Source: Tricholoma matsutake (taxonomy: Eukaryota; Basidiomycota; Agaricomycetes; Agaricales; Tricholomataceae). From it: 64,000 nucleotides of DNA. Below, in pieces: positions 21,579 through 33,305 of this stretch (the stretch's first letter is position 1; each line of letters opens with the position of its first letter). The stretch is from positions 2,356,001-2,420,000 of the forward strand of contig AP026541.1 in the NCBI GenBank assembly GCA_026075535.2, written 5' to 3'. The notes under the pieces were generated by a model that worked only from the letters and a program-made list of their open reading frames with translations, was not told the origin of the DNA and did no database searches. The position numbers and the translations under genes are program-made.

Positions 21579-23580
21579 ATGCTTGAACAGTTCATCGAAG
21601 TTTTAAGTTCACGGCCATGGGCTCTCGCATTCATTGCTATCTTCTTCCTCTGCCAATGGCGAGGTCGACAAGTGGGTCATCAAATTTGCTGCACATTCAA
21701 CAGATTTGATTAACACTCAAACAGCTCAGTCATATCCCAGCTGTCGGGTCTTCATCTCATTTTTTGTCTTTCTTTGGCTCATTGGAATTTCTTCTCAATG
21801 CTCCCGGTATCGTTCAGCGCGGCGCCGACCAAGTGAGTGTTGAAAGAATCTTTCAACTCCTGCCAGTACTTACTCCATATTTTTCTTGACAGTATAGACA
21901 CTCTATCTTCAAAGTGCCGAACTTTAATCGATGGATAGTAATCGTGACTGGTACTAAATATATAGATGAGATGCGAAAAGTACCAGAAGATATTTTCTCA
22001 TTCATCGAGGCTGAAGACGAGGTAACCGCCCATTAACCGAGACGTTCAAAATCTAAACCGTGACAAACAGCTACTTCAAACTCGATATACCCTCGGCCCA
22101 AATATCCATGCAAACCAATATCATCTTTCCCTGATCCGTTCGCAGCTTACGAGGAACTTACCCGCTGTCTTCCCTTCCTTACACAACGAAATAAGGGCTG
22201 CGTTTAACGATGCTGTTCCTCTGCATGGTCATGGTGCGCCCCTCTCAATCACTTGCATCCCACTCTCATGGTGTATACAGAATGGTCCAAGTTTCGTGTG
22301 ATGGAAAAACTAATGCCGATTGTCTGTCGCGCCAGCAATCGTATCTTCATCGGTGTCCCGTTATGTACGATTTCGTCTTACACCTACACCCCTGGTCCTC
22401 TGATGTTCGACTCTCTCGCTAGGCCGAGACGCAGATTTGATGGATATAAATGTTGAGTTTACTGTAACCGTCATCAAGGCTGCCAGTGTGTTATATCTTC
22501 TTCCAGAGTTCCTGAAACCGTATGTCCAGAGTTAATTGCTCATTACGAAGTACACCGTGACTCATTCCTGATACGCTGCTAGGATCGCAGCATTCTTTAT
22601 TACGAGCGTGTCGAACAGTATCGACCGCGCCGCAGAGCACTTACGACCAACCATCGAGGATCGCAGGCGAAAAATCGACGAATATGGCGAAGATTATCCT
22701 GGGAAGCCAGTCTGTATCTCGCTATTCTTTCACTGAAATTTTAGGTGCTCATTCGCTTGTGTTAGAACGACATGCTGACTTGGCTCATGGAGAAAGCCAC
22801 GGGGCAAGAAACCTCTGTTCGAAATTTGACCTTGAGAATTCTAGCGCTTAATGTCGCTGCACTCCACACAATGACGATGGTGAGCCATTTTCCTTGGCTT
22901 CTGGAGTGCCGACTCAAAAGGCAATATAGTCATTTGCTCATGCATTGTACTATCTTGCTGCTAATCCGCAATATATTCCACCCATGCGAGATGAGATCAC
23001 GGAGGTTATCAACGAAATTGGCTGGACGCGCACTGCGTTGAATCGCCTAGCCAAAGTTGACAGTTTCATCAAAGAGACGCAACGACTTAACTCCATTGGG
23101 TGCCGTGCGTCTTCATTTAGCATAATAGCATGCGTAACTTATTGACACTGAAGTACCTTTCCGTTCACAGTCCTGATGCCTCGTGTAGCCCGCAAACCAT
23201 TTACGTTCTCTGATGGCACGCACATACCGGAAGGCACGCATATCGAAGTAGCCGCGCACGCGACTCATCTCGACGATTCCAACTACCCCGATCCCAACAG
23301 ATTCGATCCGTTCCGCTTCGCGGATACCACAAGGAGAGAAAATAAAGGAAGAAAATTGGATATGACGTCCACTCACGCCGACTTTATAGCATTTGGGCAC
23401 GGAGTACACGCGTGTCCAGGACGATTTTTCGCCGCAGACGTGATGAAGGTGATGCTTGTTCATGTCGTAACAAACTACGACGTCAAATTAGAGGGCGAGC
23501 ATCCGAAAAATAGGTGGTTCATAAGGTCATGTATTCCTAGTACGACCGGGGAGGTGATGTTCCGGAAACGACAAGTCTAA
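21579..23580 (+). CDS. Cytochrome P450 monooxygenase 1 (10 exons, 499 aa)
   Basis: A haem-thiolate monooxygenase that inserts one oxygen atom into a small hydrophobic substrate using electrons from P450 reductase at the ER membrane. Spliced exons: 21579-21671, 21725-21832, 21893-22021, 22071-22233, 22281-22364, 22423-22519, 22583-22709, 22766-22879, 22930-23104, 23171-23580, giving 1,500 nt with all phases consistent. An N-terminal membrane anchor covers about residues 13-26. The ExxR motif is ETQR (354-357), the PERF-like motif is FDPFRF, and the haem loop is FGHGVHACPG with Cys445. Length is normal for the superfamily. The I-helix lacks a textbook AGxDT motif. The overall pattern resembles the large Agaricomycete families often auto-labelled ent-kaurene-oxidase-like; the substrate is unknown. 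It is convergent with P450-2. The intron 9 donor (23,105) was chosen because it keeps frame with the downstream exon. Confidence 0.9.
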
Positions 23581-25371
23581 CTTACAAGGTCCATTTTTCC
23601 TTGTTGTCTGTAATTATTTACATCAATATTCGATGCAGCCTGACATGCCAATATTCTTGTACAGAGCTCCCGGGGAACGACCTTTGAAGCTATGGATAGC
23701 AATGAGGACAAAGACAACATGCGTTGCTAGTAAGACGGACAACATTTTTGAAGTGCTTCCGACGGTGGCTATAGCTATAGGGCTTACGTATGAGTGTTCT
23801 AATTATTACGGTAGCCATTCTTGGACCATTTTCGGCTCACTTTCAAACTCATTTTTCGCTTACTATCATTGACCCATTGGTAGTGCAAGAATCCTAACTG
23901 AACAACCCTAATATTCTAAGTAGTATCTTATCATGCAGGGGCCGTCATGACCTCAGCATGACCTTCAAATTCACATGTCAACTTCAATTGGACTTCATGA
24001 CATCTGTACAAACCGTCGACCGAATACATTTGTGGAGCGTTTATGTAATTAAGTTCATACGTGTGTCACTTCGGCAACTTGAATCTGACTCCGAGGTGTT
24101 CGGTAAAGTGCTCGTAGAAGTTTGTTCGTCTTCCGTTATCTTTTTCCTTCTGCGTGATTAATGTTTTCTCCCGGTGTTGTTGTTGTCAGGTTGTCTTTTC
24201 ACTTCCTTGGAAAAAGACATGTGTCCGTCGATCTGGCTCTCCGTGTGAAAACTCCAAACCGGAAAACATACAGACAATATACATGCCGCATCGTGTTCTA
24301 GGCTCATATCTGCTCATATGCATATGCATTTTTGTTCAGTAACACCGACAGGCACCATCCAGATGGGGACTCTTTCTTCCATCTCTGAATTTGTTCCGGA
24401 CCGGAAAAAATGATTGGGATAAGTCAACGTTTGGTCAACGCCACTGACGATCAGGGCAACGATGGGATCTGCTGGGACCTGGTACATAATTCTATCTTAG
24501 TCTATCTTAGTTCGTTCGCCCCTTACGGCTCCTTACGGCCGGGCCGGTGGCATAGGTATATTTATACAGATTTATACTTACATAGGTGTGTTATTCTTTT
24601 CAATCAGGTACAGCTTGAAGTTGGTGGCATGCAGTTGGCATCCGAACTCGTCACACCGTCCCCTACCGTCCCTAGACATCTATATAAGCCATTCTGAATA
24701 TATCAAGCATGCAGTGCCTGTCATCATAAATGCGAGACTTGCCTTTGACGTGTATACACTTCACTGAGTAAGGTAGTCAACCCACGCAACGACGTTCAGC
24801 CGACTTGTGCGCTGCAAAAAGTAGACATGGCCATACTTATGCAGTAAGTATATCTTACAACACGTAGTACTAGGTGCGCCAAAGGTGCGCGTGCTGGACA
24901 CTGGCAACGCGTTTGACACGTTATCTTGTCTGTGCTTATCCAATGTTATCGGGTATTACAAACTACAGGTACTTGCAGTTGAACCAAAACAATATTTTCA
25001 AGGATCCTGGCCTGGGCAACTTAAAGTAAAGGAAGTAGCGTGAACATACGAGATGCGCGCTGATTTTCAAATTTCGACGCACTGATGACGTGTGATCTCA
25101 TCCATCCATTTTGGGTAATCCATCAATCGGTCATCACCGATCTCATATAAGTATCAACTAGTTTATTATATTGCTCGAGACCTGAGAAAAAAATTGACGG
25201 AGTGTTAAGGTTTTCGGAAACGGCTAAGAACTTTGGCGCAAGCACTTTAAAACGTGCACAGAAATTGTGCCGTTCTCAATTTTGTAACTTCGTGCCAAAA
25301 CACACGCGTGACATTAGATGTATTTGGAGTTCCAGGTCCTTCTATCTTACAGGAATGGAATGCCCCAAATT
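23581..25371. other. Intergenic region between convergent P450 genes
   Basis: 1.8 kb between two 3' ends. I see no gene. It includes a run of duplicated short motifs near 24,510-24,600 (CTCCTTACGGC..., ATTTATACAGATTTATACTTA) but no recognisable element. Confidence 0.5.
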
Positions 25372-27309
25372 TCAGTCAACGACACGCTTGAACTTCAAAA
25401 AACACGGGTCACCGATGGGACGGGCCTATGCAAGCACATGGTCAGTAGGACTTCATTTGAGAAAAATGACATTACCTGATGAATGTCGTTGAAGTTTGGA
25501 TTTGGGGTGGACTTCGGGAAATTTCCCGAAGAGTCGACGATATCAAACTTGTAGCCCGCTACGAACATAGCTACAATGATTTTAATCTCCAACTTCGCAA
25601 CCTTCATTCCTGTACAAGGATGACGACCTGAAGAAAAATAAATTATAATCATTGAATCACCTTCAGAGAAATCGTCTCACCAGCACCCCATCCCAAGAAT
25701 GCATGGGTCTGGTTCTTGTCCTCAGACCTACCCACAGAGAATCGCAACGGATCAAATGCTGCCGGCCTGGTATAGACGTCGGGATTCATATGAGCATCGG
25801 CCTGAGAGTATGCCATGAATTCGCCTTTCGCGATAACTGCTCCTTGGATATGGATATCTTCGAGCAGATTGCGACGAAGAGTTGTGCCGTTAATTGCCAT
25901 GCGAAGTGTTTCCCGAAGCACAGCTTCCAGCATCGGCATCTCATCTTCCCAGACCGAAATCGGGATGGCGGCGAGTCGTTTATGCAACGGGTCGAACGAC
26001 GTCGTGTTAGTGTGCTTCTTAATAAGTGAGTCGACTTCCTCTGAAATTTTATTCTTCCATTCGCCATGGAATGAAATGTAGAGAAGAATCCAGCACGCTT
26101 AAGTTGGGGTGATAATGAGAATGTCACACTTATCAGCATGGGAGAACTTTCATACCAGTGATCCCTGTATTAAGAACACCCGCAAAGATGACCCCGAGCA
26201 CAACCTATGCGGAACTAATCAGCCTCATAACGCATAATGAAACGGACTGCGTTCGTACACCGATGATCTCTTCATTAGTCTTACCCTGTGCCAACATAAA
26301 GTCGATGGCATCCGAATTTGGGACAGTTGCCGACCGCCTTTTCTCCACAAATTTGAGAAGATCGAAATAGAGATTTTTGAGAGCGAGCAGCCTCCTAATT
26401 TTCGAAGGTCCAGGGAACCAAGGCAGTAGAAGAGCAGTGGGTGTCGCACTCTTCTCAAGAACCCAGTAGTAATGCTGCAAACGCTTCAAAGCCTTCACAT
26501 CCGCCAAGAGTTCTCGAGAAGTCGCCATGCCAACGGTCAGACGGAAGACGATCTATCATTGAGAAGGTCCGACAAGAGGTTAGATTACGGCAATACGTCT
26601 TGTAGGACGAGAAACTCTCACAGTGTAAACATCTTTGAAAGGATCCATCGTACCTTCGTTTCCCCACTCTTCCATCTGAGTTTGCACGTTGTCAAAGAGA
26701 GTAGGGATGACTGGATATGAATATTAGAGTGAGAGCTACGCTGTAACCAGATACGAACTCTCAGATAATCGGTCCTTGCCAAGCATGAGCATGAGCTGCT
26801 TATTGAACGCAGTTACATTCTCCTGTGTCTCGACAGTCACATTGATGTCCTTGAGTAACGGAGCCTGGAGGAGTTCATCAGTAACCGTACAATAATCCGT
26901 TCTGTATAACATACACCGCCCGTCAGGATCTTATATCCCTCGAGAATACTGGCACCCTTGTCATTGTAGAACGATTTGCGGGCTTCTTCACCTTTCACAG
27001 CCATAACCGTATGCTAAACACGAGAGACATTATCTCTCCGTCGACAATTAGAGATCCATTTCAAAGACAAACTTGTAGGACTTTGAACGAGAAAACATTT
27101 CTTCCAGTTTTTTCGAAATTCGACCTCAGGAAATCGTAGCGCTTGGTGAAGAAGGGCCACGCAGTAATAATCGAAGTACAGCGTTCGCGAGTTCCTTTAT
27201 GGAAAACGAGAGAAACGATGACGATCCCGATAATGGCAGTTGCAGAGGACAGGGAAATAGGCGGCATCTTCCAGGCAGCCCAAAGGTCGGTATGAGAGAA
27301 GTGCGACAT
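25372..27309 (-). CDS. Cytochrome P450 monooxygenase 2 (9 exons, 498 aa)
   Basis: A membrane-anchored haem-thiolate monooxygenase of a family different from its neighbour. Minus-strand exons: 27309-27073, 27013-26915, 26864-26759, 26710-26622, 26552-26259, 26204-26156, 26097-25681, 25627-25476, 25425-25372, giving 1,497 nt with consistent phases. An N-terminal hydrophobic anchor (SSATAIIGIVIVSLVF) is followed by a conserved N-terminal domain. ExxR is ETLR (354-357), the PERF-like motif is FDPLRF, and the haem loop is WGAGRHPCTG with Cys435, so tryptophan replaces the usual first phenylalanine. I chose ATG 27,309, just before the anchor; an in-frame ATG at 27,390 would add 27 residues. It is divergent from SDR-1, with 595 bp between start codons, so co-regulation is plausible. 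The substrate is unknown. Confidence 0.9.
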
Positions 27310-27904
27310 GTGGTGGGAGATTGAGAGCAACAAGGATGATATTATGCCATTTATGACTCGGTAAGTGCCTATGATAGTATTTGGATGCACGATGTATATC
27401 AGTGTATATCTCGATTCTCAAGGGGACGCATCGTTTGGACCATGTCATTGACATGAGTATGTTGTGTGACCGTCCAGCTCCATTTAAAATCGATCGGTCG
27501 ATTCTAAGTCCAGGTGCGGCCCTATTTTTCCATCTGTCGTGTAATGATCCGGCTGCCAGCAATAAACAAACGGGAGCCACGATTGTCAGGCATATAAACC
27601 GCATTGTTACAGATTGTTACTGGCATCCGGAGAAACGATGTAGAACTCCGAACTCGGAACCCTTCAGATTCCATCAACAACATGATCGAACCTTATTTCT
27701 CGGTCGAAATTGCCACTAGGGCCGGGTACTGCATCCTACGATGCCTGATGTTCTGCAGAGGACATTGACATATCTCACTCGTGCAATTCCGATCTGAGAA
27801 GTGCGGTTTGGCGAAGGGGCTAGCCTGGTCAAGTGCTCTGATAAAGATCTCCGTTCTGTCAGCCTGACATTACTTAGTTTTCTTTTTGTTTCCCTTTCTC
27901 GCTT
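27310..27904. promoter_or_regulatory. Shared divergent promoter of P450-2 and SDR-1
   Basis: 595 bp separate the two opposite start codons. A strong pyrimidine tract (27,878-27,904, TTTTCTTTTTGTTTCCC and following) abuts the SDR-1 ATG, as is typical of fungal promoters. I saw no unambiguous TATA box or regulator site. Confidence 0.5.
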
Positions 27905-29104
27905 ATGTCGTCTCCACTAACCTACACACGCGTTGCAATTGTAACTGGTGCCGGACAAGGGATAGGACGTGCCATTGCCCTACGTCTCGCCGCCGATGGG
28001 CTCGATATAGCCGTGGTGGGCCTCTCTTCTGGGTTGCACCGTTTAGAAGACCTGGCCGACGAAATCAAGAAGATGGATCGGAAATCAATCGTCATTGCTT
28101 GCGATGTTAGCAAGGAGGATGAAGTCAAATCCATGGTGGATCAAACGGTTGCTGAGCTAGGAAGGCTGGATGCGGTAATCATTTGGTATTATGATGTTGG
28201 TTCGAATCTCATACAATGCATAGATGGTCGCAAATGCAGGAATCTCCCAACCTACTGCCGGGTCAACGATCGATGGTCAGCTTTGACTTTTCGGGTTATT
28301 CGTTAATATACCAGTCTCATGCTATCCTATGGCAGCTGACTTGAAAGCATTCGAGCGGATCTGGACCACCAATGTGTTAGGGACTTTGCTTTGCTACAAA
28401 TACGCCGCGAAACAGATGGTCAAGCAAGGCTCTGGAGGTCGTATTGTTGGCACGTGTCCCTCTAGCGATATCCCATTGAATTCTGACTGATTAGCGTCCA
28501 TATATCTGTTAGGGGCTTCTTCGATTTCGGGGCTGAAAGGTACTAATGCGGGGGGTAACAGCTCAGATTCGCAGCTGACCCGATCTTCACAGGAATGGCC
28601 AGGACGGGTGGCTACGGTGTGTCAAAAGCGGCCATCGTCTCTCTGACGCAGACCACTGGTATGCCTTTCCAAGTTTTGTTTTCCTTCAACTATAATTGAC
28701 CAACGTCGCGTAGCCTTGGAACTAGCGGAACACAATATAACCGTCAATGTATATGCCCCAGGCCTAATTTCGACGCGGATGATCGCATCCGAGGCTGACC
28801 AGCATTTTGGTGGGGAGCGAGGCTCTGCACTCCAACGCGTTAGGTTTCTTTGATATTATGCCTGAAAGTTGTACTGAATAAACACTTTCACACTTAGATG
28901 ATCGGTATGAAGATCCCAAACGTAAAAATCGGTCAGCCGGAAGATGTCGCAGGCAGTGTTTCATACCTGTTGTCGCCCGAGGCTCATTTCGTCACAGGTG
29001 AGTTCAAGTTGTTACACAGATGATCTGCCGTTGATGATGTTTTTTTGCCACTCTTAGGCCAGACTGTCTGTATGGACGGCGGATTACTACTGAATTTCCT
29101 GTAA
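27905..29104 (+). CDS. Short-chain dehydrogenase/reductase 1 (8 exons, 266 aa)
   Basis: A classical NAD(P)-dependent oxidoreductase with a Rossmann fold. Exons: 27905-28174, 28224-28275, 28336-28449, 28513-28539, 28593-28658, 28714-28838, 28898-28997, 29058-29104 (801 nt). The cofactor motif TGAGQGIG is at 14-21, the NAG motif at 94-96, catalytic Ser149, and YGVSK with Tyr162 and Lys166. The conserved APG follows, and the C-terminus is short. The length equals that of soluble SDRs such as diacetyl or acetoin reductases, but the substrate is not known. Intron 3 (28,450-28,512) begins GC rather than GT. The paralogue SDR-2 has GT at the same position, which supports this reading. It could interconvert an alcohol and ketone made by the adjacent P450s. 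Confidence 0.92.
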
Positions 29105-30431
29105 ATGAGTATCATACTTTTACTGGCCATTTCTGAGCAGTTTTTGTGTCTGGATAAGGCTTACACGGCGAAAATTGCTCACCAGTCTCGCTAGGTGCCC
29201 TGTCTAGCCACACAATTAATTGCTTGCCGCACATCTACACATCAATGGCTGCTGTGCTTACCACCAGCATCGATACCGCAAGAGCCGCAGACTAATACTA
29301 CAGTAACTAGCTGAGCATGTTGCGAAGTTGCTGCACACTTCCGATGCAGATCCCTACACTCAAATCAGGAAGAAAGTCGGGGGTAACACAATGCTATGTT
29401 GCAAATATAGCACTTTCCCATTGCTGGCCTGTCTTAAAGTAAACTTAACTATCACTACCCGTATTTGGGGTCTTCACATCTTTGAAAAGATTGAAAGACC
29501 TAAACGCGTGCATCTTCAAGTTTGGAAAGCTTGGCATGTCAGTAATATTTTCTGAGCAAGGTACATCGTCACTCTTTCAGAAACGTTATACCATAAGTAA
29601 TAGAGGCATCCAAATGATCTACATTCAATGTTGCAGCCTGTACATAACTGATAGCTCCCGGCCATGATGGAGGGGTATGGGACAAGAGGGAGGAGTCGAC
29701 TGTAGCGTGTTCGCTTGAGCTTTAAGATCTATCAGCCGAGGCATCTGAGATGGCCAGATGTCAACGTATTAGAAATAGAATTCCACTGCAGGCGGTATAG
29801 GAATAACACCAAAGAGAAGCAGATGCCGATCAGCTTGCGTGTCAGCCCATGACTGTGAGCATTTATCCTTATCATCGTCATTCCGCCATACCCATTTGAC
29901 GAAACAAACGATTTGAATTTGATTTGAATGGAGACATCCGTACTATTATTCTGTCAGTGTCTTCTCTGATGTTGCTTTGGAGACTACTTGCACTTGTGGG
30001 GTATAGGAGTTGTATATACACTTCCGTGATCTTTCTCCATTCTATCATGGACGTCTTCTCCAGGCCCATTTTGTGGAGTGCTGTCAAGTTGACAGGGCCT
30101 CTCTAGAATTCTCGAAGTGCAAGACATTTCTGATAGGCACGTTGAGGTCGCCCGTCTGGAATGGCATTGGAATTACTGAAGTCAAGCTGACAATGCGACT
30201 ACTGTCAGCAAAGGACGTGGAACGTAGATGTCATTATGGATCACTAGTGTATGGCTCCATTGAGCGCTCCCCTAGCAGATTTTAATTGTACAGAGTTCAG
30301 TGGATTTTTTCGCATTCCCTTCATGTCGTACCTCCATGAAAAGTCACGGTACCCGATTGGTAGCAAAGGTTCTCCGATCTACTCTAATGTACACAACTGT
30401 CTAGGGAGGGATGAATGCAAATCAAGTTGGT
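29105..30431. other. Intergenic region between tail-to-tail SDR genes
   Basis: 1.3 kb with no gene supported. Both SDR genes end facing this segment, so it should hold both 3' UTRs. Confidence 0.55.
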
Positions 30432-31630
30432 TTAGTTGAAGATAATTCCGCCATCAATGACCAGGGTCTGGCCTAACGATATTTATCACTCGCATGAGAA
30501 TGTTGAGATCAAGACTATGGAACTCACCTGTTATAAAATGAGCCTGAGGAGACACTAAGTATGAAACAGCGCCTGATACGTCGTCCACTTTGCCGACTTT
30601 TGCGTGCGGGACTTTCAGCCCCTGAATGTGGAAAAAAAGCACATTTAGTCAAGGACACATGTCCACATGGGTAAAAGCTGACATGTTTAGCCGCAGCTCC
30701 TGGCTGTCCTCCGAAGTGCGAGTCGTACTCAGAGGCAATCAGCTTTGTCTCTATCAAGCCAGGTGCGTATGCATTGACAGTGATGTCGTGTTCTACGAGC
30801 TCCAAGGCTTGAGGAAGTAAAGATATACATCATCAAGGAATGAAAGAAATGCGATGAGAGATTGCATACCAGTGGTTTGCGTCAGGGAGCGAATCGCTGC
30901 CTTAGACATTCCGTAGGCGCCAACGCCAGCAAATCCTGTTAGAATTAGCGTGAGCTGCTACTCTGGTGTTTTACTCTGGAATATTTTAATCACCTCTCAA
31001 TCCCGTACCGGAGGAAGCCCCTGAGAGATGTAAGTATGGTCATCATTACATACCGATGTACTGATACGCGAAAAATACCGATAATGCGACCTCCAGAGCC
31101 TTGCTTGACCATTTGCTTGGCGGCGTACTTGTAACAAAGCAATGTCCCTATCACATTGACGCCGAAGATCACTTCACATGCTTGCACGTTCGCTGGTGTA
31201 GAGCTCGGTGAGAAAGCACTCGGTTGGAGAAACGGACTTGGGAGAACCATCTATAGTCATTCCAGAACCTGGGTGACCTATTCCCGCATTTGCGATCATC
31301 TGTTCAAAAAGTCACGAAATTCCCTAAGTGTCCTTTACAAATGAGATGTTAGAAATTTACCGCATCAAGCCTTCCAAGCTCAGACACAGTTTGATTGACC
31401 ATAGATTTCACTTCGTCTTCCTTGCTGATATCGCAAGTAAGGGCAATCGACTTGCGGCCCATCTTCTTAATTTCGTCGACGACTTCTTCTAGGCGCTGTG
31501 ACTCGGAAGGAATATCATCCACTGCAACGTCGAGCCCATCCGCGGCAAGACGCAACGCAATGGCACGTCCTATTCCTTGAGCAGCGCCCGTTACGAGTGC
31601 AACGCGAGTGTATGTCTGCTCGGACGACAT
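30432..31630 (-). CDS. Short-chain dehydrogenase/reductase 2 (8 exons, 262 aa)
   Basis: A close paralogue of SDR-1 on the opposite strand. Exons: 31630-31361, 31299-31248, 31192-31079, 31020-30994, 30935-30870, 30807-30683, 30621-30528, 30472-30432 (789 nt). The first six exons have exactly the same lengths as in SDR-1 (270, 52, 114, 27, 66, 125); the last two are 6 nt shorter each. Cofactor motif TGAAQGIG (14-21), NAG (94-96), Ser149 and YGMSK (Tyr162, Lys166) are all present, so it should be active. All introns are GT-AG. Coenzyme preference and substrate are unknown. The identical structure shows the pair arose by duplication with inversion; the divergence is clear throughout, so it is not a recent copy. 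Confidence 0.92.
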
Positions 31631-32655
31631 GGGTGTAAAGAGGAAATGGGGTGAGGAGGTTCAATCACTTGGATAGCCTGAGGATCTTACTGATACCACT
31701 GAATTGAATTGATCGATATCATTTATACAGAGGAGGTGCCTCCCACTGTCGAAACTGATAGAAAGTCCTCGCTGTTTTTAGAAGTTCGCGGTCCCAAATG
31801 GCAAGGCAAATACTGTATGACATGCGGAGTATCGTGTGGTTCAACGTTCTTTGTGCCTTACAAGCAAGGGCCACCCAAAGGGGGTGAGATGATAGATCGT
31901 CAATCTTGGAGTCAATTGCTTGTCAATGTCAGTTTTGCATTGCGTAAGATCGACCCAAGCATCACTTGCCTGAACATTTGTCCACTGCATTACAGTATAG
32001 ACACCTTAGCGCTTAGCACCGATATATGGTCGATTCAGAACAGGGCTCGTTGTAGTAACTTCACGTTTAACTCATGTTGAGCTGTAATCACGTGCACTGC
32101 CTTCCTAAATTAGGCCACGGTACCTATTTGAACCGAGACCAATTTTGACTACCGAAAACATCGTGGACACATTTGATATAGTCTTTGTTTCGTGCGTGAT
32201 CGGTAGCATTGTTAGCACCTATTCATAGATTGGAACACAAAGGGTATACAATAAAAAATCTTGAAATGTTTTTACATATACTCAAGGGAGTTCCAAGAAT
32301 TTATTTAATGGAATACCCGGGGTCGAATTTTTCATCTCGCTAGGTTTTGCGGAACCAACCACCCACTTGATTCAGGAACGCTTCTATATAAGGTAATTAT
32401 GACGTCATTCGATCAACGGCGCAGGTGCTTTCCTCCCCGCGAGGACTGACAAGCGTCGCAAACCCAATTTCGGGGCGCTTGTTCAAGCCCAGTGAAAAGT
32501 CCAGTTTTTGGGAGAAATTATCTACTTTTATATCCATTGTACTCCATTATCACCGATTGTAAGTTTGTAACATTACCGATAAGATCATTTTTCAAAAGAA
32601 AGTTGTCTGAGTTTTCATGTTCACACACATCGACTTAACCTTGTAATCTCGCATT
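31631..32655. other. Region upstream of SDR-2, no further gene supported
   Basis: It contains the SDR-2 promoter; a TATA-like ATTTATACA lies near 31,718. A 123-codon frame at 31,709-32,080 on the plus strand shows no family motif. CpG falls off toward 32,650, where repeat DNA resumes. Confidence 0.45.
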
Positions 32656-32826
32656 ATGTCTGATTCGACACGAGGTCCTTCTCGACGAGCTGGTCGCAAT
32701 CCCTACAGCCAAGCTGAACACAACGAAGCTCTAGCAAATCATCTATCCCAGCATAAACAACCTGTGCCCAGCACATTGAAACGAGCGCCGCAAGCACGTC
32801 CTGGTCCTTCACAAAGCAGCAAATGA
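32656..32826 (+). pseudogene. Start of a broken unknown gene
   Basis: An ATG opens 56 codons (MSDSTRGPSRRAGRNPYSQA..., rich in R, S and Q) and stops at TGA 32,824; the following sequence is full of stops. It looks like a disordered N-terminus of a multi-copy basidiomycete protein whose remainder is lost. Confidence 0.3.
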
Positions 32827-33029
32827 CCACAGGTTGAATTGCATGAACAGGAAGCAGCTCCGAGTGTACGTTGTCAACAGTAACCTTCACCAAATCTTAT
32901 TGGATGAACGTGAGCCAGAACAACGAGGGATTTAATCCTGCATCTGGCAACTTCCAGCCCCTGGATTCTCCAAATAGGATCCTGCTCCCTCCAGCTCACA
33001 CAGGCCCACGAGAGCACGAACATCTGGAA

Positions 33030-33305
33030 ATCGGCAGGGGTCCGGTATGACTAGACAGATTTGATCAATGATTAACACTCCGCCATCAGTAGATAAGATT
33101 TTATCTAGCCTTAAAACATCATCCAACACAGATGACAATGGGTCAGCCGCTGACACTTTTTCTGCCAGAATTTCAGTGAATGACAGGGATCTGGTATGAC
33201 TAGACAGATTTGATCAACAATTAACACTCCGCAATCAATAGATAAAATTTGGGCAGGCCTTAAAAGATGGTCAAACAAATATGAAGAGGGGTCAGACACT
33301 TTAAC
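33030..33305. repeat. Direct repeat, 149-bp period, two copies
   Basis: GGTATGACTAGACAGATTTG begins at 33,044 and recurs at 33,193, each followed by ATCAA.GATTAACACTCCG and ATAGATAARATTT. It is non-coding. Confidence 0.75.

Noticed and set aside
31709..32080. 123-codon plus-strand frame upstream of SDR-2
   Set aside because: It overlaps the SDR-2 promoter, has no recognisable domain and lacks supporting introns or a conserved start.
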